Shown piece after piece: positions 24,101 to 34,872 of a stretch of DNA of 64,000 nt. How positions within the stretch are numbered: the first letter of the stretch is position 1; every line of letters starts with the position of its first letter. Origin of the DNA: Oscheius onirici (lineage: Eukaryota > Nematoda > Chromadorea > Rhabditida > Rhabditidae); NCBI GenBank assembly GCA_932521025.1, contig OW051473.1, positions 11,284,001 to 11,348,000 of the forward strand, read 5' to 3'. The notes under the pieces are model-generated. The model searched no databases, was not told where the DNA came from, and saw only the letters and a program-made list of their open reading frames with translations. The translations under genes and the position numbers were made by a program.

Positions 24101-24849
24101 TCGCTTTAGCATTTTCACGTTCACAGAGTATCCTAAGTTTTAAAACTAAAAAAAAAACTTTCAGGTCTACGTCCAAGAACTTGACGAGGAACGTCGCAAT
24201 CGGATGTTTGACATTGGGATACAGACTGGTGTCTTGGCTCGTGTTCAACACATGTACGGAAGAAAAGAAGTGGCTACCGAAGAAGGCGGAAATGTGGACA
24301 TTTTGAAAGTCAGCTTGCGGAAAACTGATTCGACCGAGACACTGTCGAAGAAGAAACATGAAGGGTACAGTTCAGTTTAAGCAAACTTAAATCCTAATTC
24401 AGTAGCCAGGAGTCTTTGAGTCACGCCAGTTCTGTCCGAAGCATAGCCGAGTCTCTTGACGACAACCCAACGACTTGGCCGGGTACATCGAGCTCATCAA
24501 AGTTAGAGGCCTTTTCTATTTTTATTTGTTTTCAGGCCTAAGAGTGAAGTTAAAAGATCAACTTCTATGAAGAAACCTGCAAAGAAAAAGGATCGTGGAG
24601 CTGGAGAGGTTGCAGAAACTGTAGGTTTCGTTAAGCTTATAAGGTTGTGCTGCTTGTAAGTGAGACTATCTCTCTGTCTTGTCTGAGACCAGAAGATTTT
24701 GCCTCTAAGAATGATGAACTATTTAGGTATCTTGACAATCTAGCAAAATTTTCTGCGTTAAAAAAGATTAAAACTTCCAGATCCGCCGCTTTGAACGACG
24801 TAACGCGCCTGAAGAAAGACGTCCACGATCCAGTTCATCAGAACGTTAA
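18174..24849 (+). CDS. Two-pore-domain (TWK/K2P) potassium channel with a giant repeat-rich C-terminal tail (about 1641 aa)
   Basis: Exons 18174-18191, 18238-18392, 18430-18547, 18581-18654, 18694-18857, 18896-19027, 19101-19225, 19262-19316, 19470-19726, 19767-19864, 19903-19957, 19993-20094, 20135-20242, 20280-20450, 20589-20642, 20681-20745, 20784-21180, 21218-21276, 21303-21439, 21611-21861, 21901-21975, 22013-23089, 23124-23219, 23259-23393, 23450-23944, 24165-24364, 24403-24501, 24536-24620, 24781-24849. M1 is LLILIVLYSCFGAWLF; pore 1 TTIGYGN (about 173-179); pore 2 CSTIGLGD (about 320); M4 is IAMGLMLVGLAMVTVCFNV. This sets background K+ leak in muscle or neurons. The tail from about residue 367 is acidic, low-complexity, and carries dozens of x-Q-[T/V/A]-[D/E] units (ECQTDES, CTQTDDL, VSCQTEA, HVQTEEEE, ETQTEPKK, HSQTEIM), ending in RRFERRNAPEERRPRSSSSER. 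The intron after 20094 has a GC donor. Weakest splice choices are around 19027-19262. Confidence 0.85.
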
Positions 24850-24859
24850 CGTTTTGTCC

Positions 24860-24865
24860 AATAAA
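24860..24865 (+). terminator. Poly(A) signal AATAAA of the K2P gene
   Basis: AATAAA 10 bp behind the channel stop codon. Cleavage 10-25 bp downstream would fall inside the coding end of the opposing PLEKHD1 gene. Confidence 0.7.
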
Positions 24866-24882
24866 GCGTTTATAAATATAAG

Positions 24883-27297
24883 TTACAGATTGATACAGTG
24901 GTTATCATTAATGTCCTTCTCTTCCTTCTCCTTCGGACGACGCATTGAACTTCTCGTACCGCGCTTGGACCGACGAAGTGATCTGTAACTAGCTGGCTAT
25001 GAGAAAAACTAAGGAAATTAGGTTTGCGGGAAAAAAGTTAATCAATCATGCGAGATAGAGAGAAAGAGGATAGAGGCGCTTTTCACCTGGTGTACGTTAC
25101 GTAGTTTGCCGGTGTTTCTTCCTTACTCGAAAACAGATCAAATACCGTCCTAATTTGTTAGTTTAAAGACAATTTTCCGTCACTTACTTCCTGGCATACA
25201 GTGCCTGTCGCATGATTCCAGTACGGTTAGCTTCCAACTTTGCATCTTCGGCGCATTGTTCGAAAAACTCTGTAAGATAAAATTTTTGCTTAAGATTGGT
25301 CTTACCTCTAAGCTTATGAACATCTGGCATGATGTGTTCTTGAAGTTCACTCATCTGAGCTCCTGTCATTTTCAAGGCCATCTCAAGATGTTCTAGAGCT
25401 TTCTCTGCAGCCTGGAGCTGTTTTTCTGCCCCCATTCTGGCCACCATCTGTTCTCTCAGTTCCTGCTCAGTCATCTCCTTCTGCTCACTTACTTCCTGAA
25501 TACAACGTTTTCTTCAATTTTAGGTGACCTACCTTTAAGTTGACCAACAGCTCCTGAGTCTGTTTCGTGTAATACTGTCTCTCCTTCTCCAAATCTTGCG
25601 TCTTCTGCTCATTCAGTCGAAGTCTATTAATTTCGAAGTTTTTCTGAATAAACAACCCTTACAGGGTCTCAATTTTGTCCCTCTCGGCCTGAAGACAAGT
25701 AGTTTTCGTCTCAATTTCCATTAGCCGATTCTTCAGGTTGCAGGTAGTCGTACTCATGTTTTGCTTCTCCAAAAGGAACTGTTCCCTCTCCCTCAAGATT
25801 TCACTCAACTGCTCCTGTACCTTTTCCTTTTCAATATTCAGAGTCTTAATTTATATCGGGTACAAGTTTCTCTCAAAAATACCTCCATGTTTGTCTGTAA
25901 ATGTTCCGTCTTTGAATTGAGAGAAAGCTTCTCCTGCTCCAATGTCTTTTTCATCTCATTAGTGAGCTTCAACTCGCTAAAACGTGTCGTTGATTCTGAT
26001 GCAGTCTGTTCAATGCCTACTTTTTCACATTTTGAAGATCATCTTTCAGTTTCTTCGTTGTACGGATTAGCTTTTCTCTCTCCTCTTCGAGCTCCGCCTT
26101 CAGTTTTTCCAGTTCCTATAAATAGCTCTTTCCATACAAAAAGTAACTTACAGCAGCTTTTTCATGTTCCTGCTGTCTTCCCTTGACTTCTTGTTCCAAT
26201 CTCTCCTCATAGCCCTTCTTTTCCTCATTCAACATCAGTCCCTTTGACTCCAGCTCCCGAATCATCGTCTCTCCAACCAGAGTGTTTTTGTAAGAGCTGA
26301 GGCGTGAGTAGTTTTGAGGAAATAACTCACATTTTTGTAGCATTCCTCAGCGAATTCAGCCAAAGTTCCTGAACTTTGTGATCCGGAGCTGAGACAATGA
26401 TAGCAGAGGGGAACTGGGGATGAGCGATCAGGAGACAATGTTTCTTTCCAACATCTCCACCACAGACGATGGAGCAGCCAATAAGTGGAATGATGCCCTT
26501 AAACAGTTTTTTTTGCACCAGGAAACTGTCACGGACTTTAAGATTATTAGAGCTTCTGATCTTTCTGATTATAGCCAACTTAGTACCGAAATTGTTTGCG
26601 CATCTGACTTGTTGGAAGATTTTGGACAAGAACAGCGTCTCGCAAGTTTTTGCTTAAAACAAGTCAAAACGAATAATCAGATAGTTTTTTTTTGTTTTGC
26701 GAGCCACATACTCTGATCAAGCAGGCTCTGGGTGCTCAAATAAACTATGCAGTATAAAGTCAAAGTTTACATAGCTGGTTATTCAGTATCCGGGTATTAA
26801 ATTCAGTTAAAGTAGTGCCCTCTTTTTACTGAACAAACTTTAACTCTGGCGTACAACAACTGTTAACATACCTTAGGATGAAGATCAATCCTCTTGGTCT
26901 TTTCAAAAGTCTTCTTGTAACCCGTGCTATAGTAAATGAGGAAGCACTCTTTCAATATGAAGAATCTTAAAGCAATAGTTGATTTTTCCTGTTTTTGGAT
27001 ACCTCTTGGTCCACTTGGCCGGTCTGTTCTTCTTCTTGTACTTTTTCAACAAAGTCCCAAAACACTGCACTCCATGAAGGGGTCCCAGATCTTCGTATGG
27101 TTCCTCGGGAGTCATGTCATAAGGATTCGATTCCTTGCGTCTTCCAACGCCGAGATTTGAAAACTGACAAGAATTGATGACTAGAAAAATGTGTGAACCT
27201 GAAAGGATAGACTCCTCAAAATTCCCTTTTTCTCTTTTGGTACGACTCCTGGCGGAGGAGGCGGGGGAGCCTTCTTCTTCTCCCTTGCCGGTTCCAT
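24883..27297 (-). CDS. PLEKHD1: PH domain plus coiled-coil protein, PLEKHD1 ortholog (499 aa)
   Basis: Exons 27297-27199, 27163-27003, 26965-26872, 26497-26331, 26296-26152, 26115-26021, 25976-25883, 25844-25663, 25623-25533, 25495-25306, 25269-25188, 24982-24883; total 1500 nt with clean phases. The N-terminus is Pro-rich (APPPPPPGVVP). The PH domain spans about 62-170: GVQCFGTLLKKYKKK, AKWTKRFFILKECFLIYYS, RIDLHPKGIIPLIGC, ELWLNSLRNATK. A long coiled coil follows to about 470, then EFFEQCAEDAKLEANRTGIM, matching the human C-terminal signature, and a basic end. Length equals human PLEKHD1 (506 aa). PH domains bind phosphoinositides or proteins; the cell role of PLEKHD1 is poorly known. The stop lies 33 bp from the stop of the convergent channel gene. 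Confidence 0.88.
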
Positions 27298-28282
27298 ACC
27301 TAGAAGAATGTGAGTCATGCTTAATGAAAAAGAATGTATGTGTGGTAATCCGCTAATATTGAACACAAAGGAATTATAGACACGGCGATTTCAGGCTGCT
27401 GGCGAAATGAGAGAGGTCGTCGGCGCTGCAGGGGGAATATCCCGAGATGATTTGAATACGACGCACACAGTGACCTAATATGCCCTGTTTATGCGCTGTC
27501 ATCGCGTATCAAAGCCGAGAGAGAAAGGCAGAAAGTCGAAGAAAGCGAACACATATCCATTTGGGGGAGAGGATTTGCAAAAGTCCGGAAAAGTAGTAGC
27601 AGTCATGGACTGCGCCCAGCTGCAATTGGAAGAAGGCGGCTCGGATAAGGTGACGGTTTGACAGAAGGCAAACAGCCGCGCAATTTCTGTGCTACGAGAC
27701 GACACGCGAGCCAAGAGATCTCGGTATACAGGGGCTTGGGCTAGCCTATCCGGGAGGCAAAAACAAAGGAAAACATGCCCGAAATCCGGAAAATGATTTC
27801 GATTCGGAGGGTTAATTATAGTATCACGTCTGGTCGTATTTTTGGCTTCAATATCCGAATTTTAAGCAGTACCTCAAGTAGTCCACTCGCATCTACCGCC
27901 AGGAGAAGCGTACTTTCGCACACGGGAACCACCGTAGATCAACGCAAATAAACTTCAAGTAGTGCCATTTGACAGATCGTAGTTTCCTACTTTTACCATT
28001 ATGTTTTAAAAAGCTGCCAAAAAATATGCTATCGAATAGTTTGAGCTGTTAAAAAGTTTACGGATTTTCTCTGCCCACACCCCGATTACTCACTCTCGTT
28101 TTAATCCCTCCAATTGGATGCTCTCCATGCTTTGCCATTGTTCATCCCGGCCTGTCGTCAGTCGCCCTCCTCGTTCCCATAGCCATTTCTCATATTCGCA
28201 GTCCCGTTATTTTCTTGTCAAGGTTTCGTGGAGACCCGCGGCTTACTGCTCGCTCTTAGCTCTGGAAGCCTCTCTCCCAATC
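27298..28282. other. Divergent intergenic region
   Basis: About 1 kb between the PLEKHD1 start (-) and the 28.3-kb gene (+). No exon seen. GAGAGAGAAAGG at 27517 is part of a purine-rich patch. It presumably contains both promoters. Confidence 0.4.
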
Positions 28283-28656
28283 ATGGCAAGCCCGCTCCAG
28301 CAGCACCCAGCTTTAATGTAAGTAAATTTGTTTGTAACAATGCTCAAAATTGTTGTAGTGATATAAATCGCACCGCTCCCAATCCGGAAGTCCTCGTTTA
28401 TGCACTCCTCGGAGCTTTAAGCGGCGTGCTCTTTTGTCTGGGCTGGATTTATTATCTCCTTTACAAATACCAGTTTGATGAAGATTTTTGCTACACGGTA
28501 AGTATTTATGTGTAACACCTGGCAATATTTAAACTTTAGGAATTTGACAATGATGACGAGAATGACGACGGAGGTGTTGAGGATGGCAGATTGTCTCGCA
28601 GTGTGCTACAAAATGTCCATATACCGCCTGAAATCCTGGCGGCTATAGCTGCATGA
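28283..28656 (+). CDS. Small single-pass membrane protein, unknown family (96 aa)
   Basis: Exons 28283-28317, 28359-28497, 28540-28656; phases fit. A short N-terminus with NRTAP, a potential N-glycosylation site, precedes one hydrophobic segment (LVYALLGALSGVLFCLGWIYY). The next part is aromatic (LLYKYQFDEDFCY), then very acidic (EFDNDDENDDGG), ending HIPPEILAAIAA. The shape resembles a regulatory single-pass subunit, but I cannot assign a family. No AATAAA directly downstream. Confidence 0.6.
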
Positions 28657-29438
28657 TTTAGTCTTGTTGAAGAGTGTCATGATATCATTACGAACAAAGT
28701 AGTAAAACTAAGTATCAACATGTTCATTTCCTAGTCTGGATTGTTCTCATAAAAAACTTCTTTTTATCGCACGGTATTGCTTGCCGGCCACGCCTTGGTT
28801 GAGATTACTTGTTGACATTATTCTACATCCTCTCTTAAAGCCAAGTAAAAAGTAAGTAAAGTAAAATATTCTCCCGTTATTCAAGCCTTTGGCGCATCTG
28901 AGGGACCAGATAGCGAGGGGCTTTGAAAATTCCACAGTGCCCACCTGTTCCCAGGAACGCCTTTTTGGAAAGCCAAGTAAGAATATTCAAAATGAAAACT
29001 CTACAGAGCTGCAATTAAACATTGCACTGTAGCGTCTAAACGATACATTATATTAATGTGACATGCTATCCAAAAAATTATACGATTGATTGGTTGTTCA
29101 CATTGTGAGATAGTGAAACAGAGTAGACAGAAACAAACAATACAGATTGTAGTTCTGGAAATCTCAGATCAATTTTGCTGATTTTAGATTTTTAGCATGA
29201 GGCTATTTTCACTTTTCTGTCGTTGGCTGTCCCTGGCTACACTTAGTCACAAACCTAGGAACTAATGTTTCATTAAGTGCAATCATCGTCGCGTTTCCTA
29301 CTTACATCTTTTATCACTAGTTTATCTTCTCGAAATGACAATCACCAATATTCAATCTCCTTAAAATTTCAATACCCTTGACCTAGGTTCCAGCCGACAA
29401 GCACATAAATAGACCGTTACCTACCATTCTCAGACGCG
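28657..29438. other. Gene-free interval
   Basis: A/T-rich, about 780 bp; no supportable exon on either strand. Confidence 0.4.
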
Positions 29439-30598
29439 ATGACATCTTTAATACATGGTCTTCTTCTTTTAATTGCCAGTTCAAAAGGGTACGCCCAACA
29501 AAACGACACAAAGGGTGAGTAGAATTAGAAGTCAAGCCATTTTTTTTTGTCTAGCTCACAAATACATTTCTAGTGTTGTCCTGCTTAGAACAGTTTTAAT
29601 TCTAATTTCCCATATAACAGTCATTTTGTGGCATCGGGGCAAGTTTTCAAAAAGGATTTTCAAAATTCGCCTTTTTTACGAAAAATGTAATGGTGTTAAA
29701 AATTTAATTTTGTTAACCATTATAAAAATGGAAAATGTATATGTATGTGAGCTGGGACACTAATTTTACCTGATACATCGTATGTTGCCTGAGCGTTTCA
29801 TTTAGATAGGGAAAAAAACGGACGTGGTACTTAGATTCCCTGAAAATTTTTAATAAAGCAATTGCTCTTAGATTCCTATTTTGACAGTACCAATTGGTTG
29901 AAAAAGTTTGCAATATAATACAAGTGACCGTGAGGGTTCCAGTGTCTAATTTGTGTCATTATAAGATATCTATATCTATCACTCTACCTAATCCGTGTAT
30001 AGTTTCAGCCGCGCACTCACATGCTGAAGTTACCATGCAAAATGCGACCCAACTCTACAGAAACTATTTGGAAGAAATCAGCCAATATCGTCTGTCATTG
30101 GAGCAATTCGAAGAGCTCTATGGAAATAAGGCGAATTTAATGCTGATTTATACACAAATCCAACGACTGAAAACCATTACTTCTTCACAAATTGGAATAA
30201 TTGAACTGCGGCGCTACATTTCCGACACCCAGATAGACTTTGATAAACCAGCTACAGGAGAGATCGTTAACAAAATTAGAGAGATCCGAGTTAAAGAATA
30301 TCTATTCCTACCACGAAATATATTTACGGAGGTATTTCGTCCTGAAGATATTGACTATGCTGCAACAGTTCTTGATAAAATACTACCCCAAATTCGCAAA
30401 CTTTATGCCCTAAAATATTCAGAAACGGAAACATATAATGAACTTTCGAATGTTACAAAGTTGATAACAGATTTTTATGACACCTGGAGGGGTCTTGAAA
30501 GTGTTGCATATGTTGCAGTAACCAAGTCATTCCACAACCTCGTAATGTCCGATCTTCAACATACAATAGAGATGCGCTACTATATGCCCTGTGTTTAA
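29439..30598 (+). CDS. Orphan secreted helical protein (221 aa)
   Basis: Exons 29439-29514 and 30009-30598 join in phase 1. Exon 1 encodes a signal peptide, MTSLIHGLLLLIASSKGYAQ. The mature protein is A/T-rich in codons and predicted mostly alpha-helical (MQNATQLYRNYLEEISQYRL, SQIGIIELRRYISDTQ, VLDKILPQIRKLYALKY). It has one cysteine near its end (YYMPCV) and possible N-glycosylation sites (QNAT, SNVT). I know no family with this sequence. The 494-nt intron is long for this window, so a middle exon may be missing. An AATAAA follows at 30614-30619. Confidence 0.65.
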
Positions 30599-30613
30599 CC
30601 TTATTTAATCATC

Positions 30614-30619
30614 AATAAA
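30614..30619 (+). terminator. Poly(A) signal AATAAA
   Basis: AATAAA 16 bp after the stop of the orphan secreted gene. Confidence 0.6.
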
Positions 30620-30858
30620 TCTTGTGTATTTCTTTTCCAATTCAAATGTCGTGTACTTGTATTTGATTTTATTATTTATCAAAACATGAGACTTTTATTT
30701 TTTATCTTTTTTTTGATCAAGATTAAAAACTAGTTTTTTGCGACTTTGCGATTCTCCCTGCACATGTTCTTCGAAAACAATTTTCAAACAAAAATAGCAT
30801 GAATATATAATATACTTTATTATTGCACTTTAGACCTGTAATAATGAACAAATATGAC

Positions 30859-32191
30859 TCAAAGTTGCCTGTAAGTGTAGCAAGAAACATCTCCCTTTGT
30901 TTCCTGGCAATACAGCTCGGTATTTGTTACGTAGCTGAAATCTCCGTTGGCGCAGATAACATCAAATCGTCCACCGAACTGTGCTTCAGCAGCCAGCTGG
31001 ATGAGTCTCTTAGAGCTGTTCAAGTTGTCGTCCATGTTTTCGAGCATAAGATTGCGAAGATCGTCAGAGTTGCAGAGAGGATCGTCCGAGAGCTTGAGCT
31101 GAGAAATGTCAATGACCTTGTCCGCTCCCTTGTCATCCTTTCCGTCCTTCTCAGTTTTGCCCTCAGATTTGGTCTTGTCACTGGCCTCTTCAATGACTTC
31201 GGCATTCTTAGAGGCAGCGGCTACAGCGACGGAAACATTGCTCTCTTCTTTCTGAAATCTGCTTGGAAAACGTTTTTGGGTCTTCTTACGTATTCGGAAG
31301 TCTCCTCAGGCTGTGTTTGTTCAGAAGGCTGGACTTCGGTGGCGGCCACCTGAAACATCTGGTTCATGCTTTGGTCAAGACGACCACCGCCGTGCCCCCG
31401 GAACTACATATGGCTAGCAGCCCTAAACTGGCTTGCAACACTGGAATTCCGTAACGCGCCACAGGGCTTTGATTTACTGCGCTACAGAGATGTCTAAAAA
31501 TAGCTTACCGACCATTATACTGTCACGAACAATTGACACGACACACCTGATAGTTTTCCTGAGTCTGCTGAGCGGGCTGTACGGCCTGAGCAGGGGCAGC
31601 GGGAGCTTCCTGGTACTGTCCACTGGGAGCAACAGGAGCTACGGGCTGCTGTTGCGGCTGAGGTTGAACCTGCTGCTGCTGATAAGTTTCTCCTCCAACA
31701 GGAGCAGCAAAAGACTGAGGCTGAGCAACAGCCTGAGGCTGGAATTGAGGGGCAGCTGGGGCAATGGGAGCTTGGGGAGCGAAGTTCTGTTGGACTTCAG
31801 GAGCTTGAGGAAGAGGCTGTGGAGCGAAGGAGGGAGCCTGTTGAGGAATAGCCTGTTGAGGAAAACCTCCAGAAATCATGGGAGCAGAGGCATAGCTGTT
31901 TCCAATAGGAGCGAGAGGTTGGAATTGGGGAGCCTGAGCAGGGAAAGAAGAGTAAGATGGTTGCTGAGAGAAAGATCCGTATCCACCACCTCCGCAAGAT
32001 TGCTGAGGACAGGCGGGAGCTAAATAAATACGGTAAACAGAAATTTAGGGAATAAACTTACGGAGAGATGGGGCACAAATGGGAGCTGGTACAGGAGGAG
32101 GGCAAGCTGGAGGAGCGCCACAGCCGCAAGAAGATCCTCCACCAAAGAAGAAAGCGTTTGCTACAGGCAACAAAGCTAACAGGGCCCACAT
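30859..32191 (-). CDS. Ground-like (GRL) domain secreted protein (351 aa)
   Basis: Exons 32191-32062, 32019-31547, 31349-31290, 31251-30859; phases agree. The signal peptide is MWALLALLPVANAFFFGGGS. A Cys/Pro/Gly-rich start (SCGCGAPPACPPPVPAP) precedes a long Pro/Gln/Ala-rich stretch (about 60-200, for example APQFQPQAVAQPQSF) and a Lys/Asp/Glu linker. The ground-like domain is the last 70 residues (from about 281): CNSDDLRNLMLEN, AAEAQFGGRFDVICANGDFS, YCQETKGDVSCYTY. These hedgehog-related secreted proteins are nematode-specific and act in cuticle, apical matrix and glia or sheath biology; that is family knowledge. TATAT-like promoter sequence lies further upstream (TTTATATAA, 32881). Confidence 0.92.
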
Positions 32192-34285
32192 CTAGAAAAA
32201 TTGAAAGTCTTGACTGTGGAAAGAAAGCAAAGATTCATGATATACAGCTAAATGCAACTAGTCTACAGCGATTGAGGGGAGTGCAGAAGAGGAATGGCGC
32301 ACATTAGGGGAAAGCGTTGGCGACGACCCGTGCAGGTGAGGCGCCTTAAGAAGGACTTGCTATCTCTTTTGTGCGCCGCCTTTTCTCGTCCAAGTTCAAA
32401 CCGATTCCCGGAACGGGATGCTAGCCTGGATGATGAGACCCGTTAGCTTCGTGCCCCCTGATAGTGACCGCAGATCCCGATTTGCCGTTGAGACTGGAAC
32501 AATATTTTTGGCACTTTATTTAAAGAGAGAACCATTAATGAAAATATAGTACTATAAAGGCGTGCGGACTATTTTCTAACTTTTTGCGTTTTCAAGTTCA
32601 AGACTGTTTTCAAATTAAAACGATAAAATATTTTAACATTTTTCTCAAGTAAATAGCGGAGTAAATAGCGGAATAGCGGACTTTAACGGACTTTAAGAAA
32701 TACGATCAATAGGAAGAGTGGAAAGTCTGTGGTTCTGAGATGTGACAGTAAGATACAAATCTTGACACTTGGCGGGATAACCAGAAAAGTTTCTATGCTT
32801 AAGATTAAAGTTGAAAAGAATTGATAAGTTTAAAGATCTTTTGAATCAGCTCAAAGTCCCAATTTGCCGCTTACTCTCCCCTTTATATAATGGTGGCAGC
32901 CGAACGACAATAGCGCTCTTTTTTCCTGGTATTGTTCCGGTTTGGATTAGAATCGCGCACAGATGCCAGCTTTCTTTTTCCGGGCAGATATTTTCCAGAT
33001 TAATTCAGCTTTTTAAAGATCCGAATCTCAGGGATGAAGAATAATGAAATCTTCAAACGGGATCAGGTCTTGGAGAAAGGAGAAAACAATGAACAATGCT
33101 AAAAGGGAAGAGGTGATCGGAATATCGCTTTCTAACTTATTCGATAACCCTCCGCATGAAGCACGGGAAGAGGGTTAACAGACTGGTTAGATACTATGCG
33201 GGAAGCCGCATACGTTCATTGTTAACGTCTTGCTTTCACATTTTCTTCTCATTTCTCTTGTTTCCTTAAATTTACGGCCTCTTCAACTGTGGTTCTTAAA
33301 AAATTTTATCCTGTTTTTCATTCTAGAATACTGTTTCATCCGTTGACATACTTCATCATCTACATATAGTAATGTACTTTTCCGTTAAAACGCAACGACT
33401 TTCAACCATCCAAAACTTTTGCTTATCTTAATGAACAAAATTAAGTAGAGACTGTGTGCAATAGTTAATTCCTATTTTTGGACGGTAACGGGAGATCAAG
33501 AAAAAATCGAGCTACATGATACTACCAAACAATCTTAAGTGAGAGGCCCTTATAGTGGTATGAATAGAATGACAGTCTTTGAAAGAAACAATCATTCCAG
33601 CCTAGTCTGTTTTACGGATACTGTTGCTTGAAAATACTGGGTGCTCAAACTGCTCTCCTCATCATTTTAAAACTTTCTGACTGTTCGGATATGATCAGAC
33701 AAGACAACATCTCTCGATAGTCAAAGCTGTTGATTGTGGGGTGTTTAGTTTAGACAAATTGGACCATCTAAGGGCCACTTGCCCCCAAAATGTTCTACCA
33801 CTTTTTCGCCTATGGGAACAGCGAGTGGGTGAGAGAGGGGGATCTGAGTTATTGCGCTATTTACGTAGACTATACTCGAAGGATTTTTTCTCCCTTTTTA
33901 AGCTTTGCGCTAATGTTTGGTTCGTGGGGTGTGAGACCTTAAGATCGTCGTTTCTTTGAACTTTTTTCCGTGTTTCCCCATATTTACCGGTGATCACGGA
34001 AGTGTCGCCGCTTTAAGTAAACAAGTATACAAGACTACCCCGTCTGAACTGGAAATAGTTTTGCTTTTCGCTATTCTCAGCCCTATTTGGGACGAGAGCA
34101 CTTCAGGAGAGGGTTACAGTCGGATCGTGCAACTGCATTGAATCGATGTTGATGTTCAGAATGGAACCATTTGGCGCCGAGAGGGTCCAGAGAGGCGAGC
34201 TGTTTTTCTCACATATCGGCCACTCTACACGAAGTGCAAATACAGTTCGACTATTTAAGTGCGATCGGTGCAAAATGCACACAAA
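32192..34285. other. Divergent intergenic region (GRL / 34.3-kb gene)
   Basis: About 2.1 kb without a gene. A TATTTAA box at 34251-34257 lies about 30 bp before the start codon of the next gene, so it is a likely TATA element. A short direct repeat, AAATAGCGGAgtAAATAGCGGAatAGCGGA, is at 32651-32680. Confidence 0.45.
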
Positions 34286-34863
34286 ATGTCTCTTCTTCTC
34301 CTAGCTGTACTTCCTCTCGCCCTCGCTTACCCTCCTCATCCTGGAGCAGCTCGTATGCCTCAAGGCGGCTTTGGAGGTCCACCACCTGCAGGAATTCCTC
34401 CTCCTCCAAGAGAACTTCCTCCCGGATTCGAGAGCATCCTTCCGGCTGATGTTATTGCTCAACTTAAGGCCATTCACGAGAATGATAACATGCCAGCTCA
34501 GGTGAGGACTACGTATATCTTAAAATGTTTTGGCTTAGGAGAAACACGAAAAGATTGACGCAATCATGGTCGGACTTCCCGATGACTTGGTCGAAAAGCT
34601 GCCCAAGCCTCCAGGATTCGAACGTCTTCCTCAAGACGTTAAGGACCAGCTTAAGGCTATTCACCGCGATAAGGTAGACACTTATATTTATCAGAATAAT
34701 TTAATTCTAGAGTCTGAACTGGGGGCAGCGAGTTCAGAAGCTTGGCCAGTACATCAACAGTCTCCCTGAAGCTACTAAGCGCCTTCTACCTCCGATGGGA
34801 CCTCCGCCTCCTGGACCTCCTCCTCCCGGCTTCGGTTTCCCTAGATACGCCAGATTCGCCTAA
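34286..34863 (+). CDS. Secreted Pro-rich protein with an internal repeat (167 aa)
   Basis: Exons 34286-34501, 34539-34673, 34711-34863, all phase 0. Signal peptide MSLLLLAVLPLALAYPP. A Pro/Gly-rich segment is followed by two related units: PPGFESILPADVIAQLKAIH (45-64) and PPGFERLPQDVKDQLKAIH (96-114), each followed by charged helix (EKHEKIDAIM; WGQRVQKLGQY). The end is Pro-rich (MGPPPPGPPPPGFGF). The unit resembles small nematode secreted proteins of the DUF148/SXP-RAL-2 type, but I am not certain. AATAAA at 34867-34872 and a TATA-like box upstream suggest a strongly expressed compact gene. Confidence 0.72.
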
Positions 34864-34866
34864 GCT

Positions 34867-34872
34867 AATAAA
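34867..34872 (+). terminator. Poly(A) signal AATAAA
   Basis: AATAAA three bases after the stop of the Pro-rich secreted gene. Confidence 0.65.

Noticed and set aside
25643..25661. A 19-nt intron in PLEKHD1
   Set aside because: Too short; the next acceptor (TTAATAG) gives a 39-nt intron in phase.
31433..32023. 196-aa plus-strand ORF, Ser/Arg/Leu-rich
   Set aside because: Complement of the P/Q/A-rich GRL exon, which has a signal peptide, splice sites and a known domain.
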